14,906 bases of DNA, taken from the NCBI GenBank assembly GCA_003168295.1, contig PMST01000223.1, positions 23,299-38,204 of the forward strand, given 5' to 3'. Positions 12,870-14,906 of this stretch are shown in pieces. The notes below the pieces were generated by a model. It searched no databases, was not told where the DNA came from, and was given only the letters and a program-made list of their open reading frames with translations. Numbering within the stretch: position 1 is the first letter of the stretch; every line of letters begins with the position of its first letter. The position numbers and the translations under genes are program-made. The stretch comes from Actinomycetota bacterium. Lineage in GTDB: Bacteria > Actinomycetota > Actinomycetes > Streptosporangiales > Streptosporangiaceae.

Positions 12870-13820
12870 GTGAGCGGTACAGCAATAAGCGCGCCGACGC
12901 GGCCGACCCAGGGTGAAAGCCGGCCGCAGCCGCGCCATTCGGCCTGGGCCCGGCGACGCGACCGGCGCGGATCCGCCTTCGTGGCGCCTTTCCTGCTCGC
13001 GTTCACCCTGTTCATGGTCGTGCCGCTTGGGTACGCGATTTACGAGTCTCTGTTCACCAGCCGCCTCATCGGCGGCACCGTGTTCAGCGGCTTCAGCAAC
13101 TACTCGCAGATCCTCGGCTCGGGCATGTTCTGGTCAGGCGTGATCCGGGTGATCATCTTCGGCGCGATCCAGATCCCCGTCATGCTGATCATCGCGTTCT
13201 TCTTCGCCACCGCCTTCGACCTCGGCGTGGCCAGGTTCGGCCGGTTCTTCCGGACGATCTTCTTCATCCCGTTCGCGGTGCCCGTGGTGGTGTCCGCCCT
13301 CATGTGGGGCTTCCTGTTCGAGCCGTCCTACGGGCCCTTCGTGCACCTGGCCAGCGCGCTCGGCTTCCACAACACCAACTTCCTGTCCAGCAGCCTGATG
13401 CTCCCCTCGATCATCGTGATCGCGATCTGGGAGTGGACCGGCTACAACAGCCTCATCCTCTACACCGCGCTCAAGTCGGTGCCGAGGGACATCGTCGAGG
13501 CCGCCATCCTCGACGACACGCCACTGTGGAAGATCATCCTCAAGGTGAAGCTGCCGATGGTGCGCCCGGCCATCGTGATGCTGATCTTCCTCAACACCAT
13601 CGGCGCGCTCCAGCTGTTCGTCGAGCCGCTGATCCTCAACAACTACTCGGCCGGCGTGATCTCGCTCAACTGGACGCCGGTGCTGTACATCTACAACACC
13701 TCGATCAACGACGCCCAGTACAACCTGGGCGCCGCCATGGCCGTGGTGCTCGGCCTGGTGATCGTCGCCATCTCGGTGACCTCGCTGCTCTTCCGCCGCC
13801 GCAAGGGAGAATTCAAATGA
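12870..13820 (+). CDS. ABC sugar permease, MalF/UgpA type
   Basis: Inner-membrane channel subunit of 316 aa for a carbohydrate (CUT1-type) importer, forming a heterodimer with the next gene product. GTG 12870 is preceded by AAGGGAG at 12856-12862; the ATG two bases earlier (12868) is immediately followed by TGA in its own frame. Six helices are visible: near 36-58, 92-117, 128-150, 176-200, 232-255 and 284-306. The cytoplasmic loop that docks on the ATPase is EAAILDDTPLWKIILKVKLP (210-229). In most family members the loop reads EAAxxDG; here D216 replaces the usual glycine. The first 35 residues are a basic, Pro/Arg-rich cytoplasmic tail. The stop overlaps the next start as ATGA. Confidence 0.93.
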   Translation: MSGTAISAPTRPTQGESRPQPRHSAWARRRDRRGSAFVAPFLLAFTLFMVVPLGYAIYESLFTSRLIGGTVFSGFSNYSQILGSGMFWSGVIRVIIFGAIQIPVMLIIAFFFATAFDLGVARFGRFFRTIFFIPFAVPVVVSALMWGFLFEPSYGPFVHLASALGFHNTNFLSSSLMLPSIIVIAIWEWTGYNSLILYTALKSVPRDIVEAAILDDTPLWKIILKVKLPMVRPAIVMLIFLNTIGALQLFVEPLILNNYSAGVISLNWTPVLYIYNTSINDAQYNLGAAMAVVLGLVIVAISVTSLLFRRRKGEFK

Positions 13821-14791
13821 CCGCGACCGTGGCGCCGCCGGATGCGGCCGAGGTCGACCTGGCCGGGTCCAGGAAGGAACGGCGCAAGCGGGAGCGCCTG
13901 GAAGAACGCGACGGCGTCATCCCGGTGCAGCTCTACGGCCTCAAACGCGGCACGGTCTCGGTGATGACCATCTGCTGTGTACTCTTCGCGATCTTTACGC
14001 TGGTTCCGATCGCCTGGATCATCATCAACTCGACGAAGACCCAGGCGAATATCTTCGGCACGTTCGGCTTCTGGTTCGCCCGTCCTTTTGAGTTCTTTCA
14101 CAACTTCCGGATGCTCTTCGAGGACGTGGACGACGACGGGACGTACATCAACTGGTTCGGCAACACCGCCCTTTACGCCGTGCTCGGCGGCGTCGGGGCC
14201 ACCGCGCTCGCGGCCTTCGCAGGCTATGGTTTCGCGCGGTTCCAGTTCCGCGGCTCCAAGGTCTTCTTCTACATCGTCATCGGCGCGCTGCTGGTGCCGA
14301 TCGGCGCGATCACGCTGCCGCTCTACCTGGTGTACGCCAAGGCGCACCTGATCAACTCGATCTGGGGCATGATCCTGCCCAGCCTGGTCAGCCCGGTCGG
14401 GGTCTACCTGATGCGGACGTACATCGGCCTGTCCGTCCCGCGCGAGCTGATCGATGCCGCCAGGATCGACGGCGCCGGGGAAACCAGGATCTTCTTCAAG
14501 ATCGCGCTGCCGCTGATGGTCCCCGGCCTGATGACCGTGCTGCTGCTCTCGGTGGTCGGGGTGTGGAACAACTATTTCCTGCCGCTGATCATCTTCAGCA
14601 ACAACAACCTGTTCCCGCTGACGGTCGGGATGGGGCTGTGGTCGCAGCACGCGACCACCAGCGGGGACCAGAACCTGTACCCGCTGATCGTGATGGGCGG
14701 CCTGGTCACCATCGCCCCGCTCATCATCTTGTTCCTGATCCTGCAGCGGTACTGGCGCGGCGGCATGCTACTCGGCAGCATCGCGAATTAG
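13817..14791 (+). CDS. ABC sugar permease, MalG/UgpE type
   Basis: Second permease subunit of 324 aa. The frame is open far upstream, but the ATG at 13817 overlaps the previous stop by 4 bp and has AAGGGAGA at 13803-13810, so translation is coupled. It has a charged N-terminal tail (RKERRKRERLEERD, 19-32), then six helices beginning near residues 50, 115, 150, 180, 230 and 290. The ATPase-docking loop DAARIDGAGETRIFFKIALP has the usual glycine, unlike the partner permease. Typical MalG-family wording is present (TLPLYLVYAKAHLINSIWGMIL-type region, VWNNYFLPLI, GGMLLGSIAN). The C terminus ends with a stop that overlaps the ribosome site of the following ATPase gene. Confidence 0.93.
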   Translation: MTATVAPPDAAEVDLAGSRKERRKRERLEERDGVIPVQLYGLKRGTVSVMTICCVLFAIFTLVPIAWIIINSTKTQANIFGTFGFWFARPFEFFHNFRMLFEDVDDDGTYINWFGNTALYAVLGGVGATALAAFAGYGFARFQFRGSKVFFYIVIGALLVPIGAITLPLYLVYAKAHLINSIWGMILPSLVSPVGVYLMRTYIGLSVPRELIDAARIDGAGETRIFFKIALPLMVPGLMTVLLLSVVGVWNNYFLPLIIFSNNNLFPLTVGMGLWSQHATTSGDQNLYPLIVMGGLVTIAPLIILFLILQRYWRGGMLLGSIAN

Positions 14792-14800
14792 GGGGCCATT

Positions 14801-14906
14801 GTGGCTACGATTTCTCTGCGCGGTTTGACGAAGGTCTTCGCGACCGGGGTCAGGGCGGTCGACGGGCTGGACCTAGACGTCGACGACGGCGAGTTCGTCG
14901 TGCTGG
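14801..14906 (+). CDS. ABC transporter ATPase, N-terminal fragment (MsmK/UgpC type)
   Basis: Only the first 35 codons are in the window. GTG 14801 follows AGGGGGCC (14790-14797), which overlaps the stop of the permease gene. The text (ATISLRGLTKVFATGVRAVD, then LDLDVDDGEFVVL) is the normal N terminus of the ATPases that serve CUT1 sugar importers, ending just before the expected Walker A loop. Its presence as the last gene of a binding-protein/permease/permease set suggests a dedicated ATPase rather than a shared one encoded elsewhere. The remainder cannot be assessed. Confidence 0.88.
   Translation, partial: MATISLRGLTKVFATGVRAVDGLDLDVDDGEFVVL

Noticed and set aside
13304..13816. Upstream extension of the second permease frame
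   Set aside because: Shadow of the first permease; the ATG at 13817 has a ribosome site and overlaps the preceding stop.
13691..14650. Minus-strand frame of 319 codons opposite the second permease
   Set aside because: Asp/Arg/His-rich shadow without motifs.
1..14906. CRISPR array, insertion sequence, tRNA or phage/defence genes
   Set aside because: No regularly spaced repeats, transposase motifs, terminal inverted repeats, tRNA-like cloverleaf or defence domains were seen on either strand.

Overview
The sequence is very GC-rich, with strong third-position G/C bias, GTG and TTG starts, and an Ala/Ser/Thr-rich lipoprotein linker. These features point to an actinobacterium, probably a filamentous soil type; the genus cannot be fixed from this window. 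The main theme is L-arabinose and arabinan use. I see no mobile element, CRISPR array or RNA gene, and no clearly novel defence or biosynthetic system.

Layout. (1) 1-3189, plus strand: the end of araB (ribulokinase), then araD (ribulose-5-phosphate 4-epimerase) and araA (arabinose isomerase). The B-D-A order matches the araBDA operon known from arabinose-using corynebacteria. (2) 3190-5372: an unrelated membrane/regulator module. Two small membrane proteins on the minus strand (an isoprenylcysteine-methyltransferase-like protein and a DUF6220-like protein) overlap by 4 bp. They diverge from a PadR repressor that overlaps by 4 bp with a HAAS-domain membrane protein. The shared intergenic region carries two copies of a GTAGC-N4-CTAC palindrome. 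(3) 5373-8123: an intergenic hairpin, then two minus-strand genes, a TMEM175-type potassium-channel-like protein and a membrane-anchored protein with an N,N-dimethylformamidase-beta-like domain. (4) 8124-8655: a long divergent intergenic region with a degenerate direct repeat, a possible gene remnant, and a LacI-type operator (GCGAACGTTCGC). (5) 8656-14906, plus strand: a LacI-family regulator overlapping a GH51 alpha-L-arabinofuranosidase, then a lipoprotein sugar-binding protein, two permeases and the start of an ABC ATPase.

Proposed pathway (inference from families and gene order): the binding protein and two permeases, powered by an MsmK/UgpC-type ATPase, import arabinose or short arabino-oligosaccharides. 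The GH51 enzyme has no signal peptide and would release L-arabinose inside the cell. AraA, AraB and AraD would convert it to D-xylulose 5-phosphate for the pentose phosphate pathway. The LacI protein probably represses its own operon and perhaps the whole set.

The points most worth a second look are the duplicated PadR operator, the LacI operator with a near-copy inside the lacI gene, an AGCGCT-centred operator-like palindrome inside the GH51 gene, the direct repeat at 8174-8551, the 15-bp tandem repeat extending the LacI C terminus, and the hairpin between the binding-protein and permease genes.
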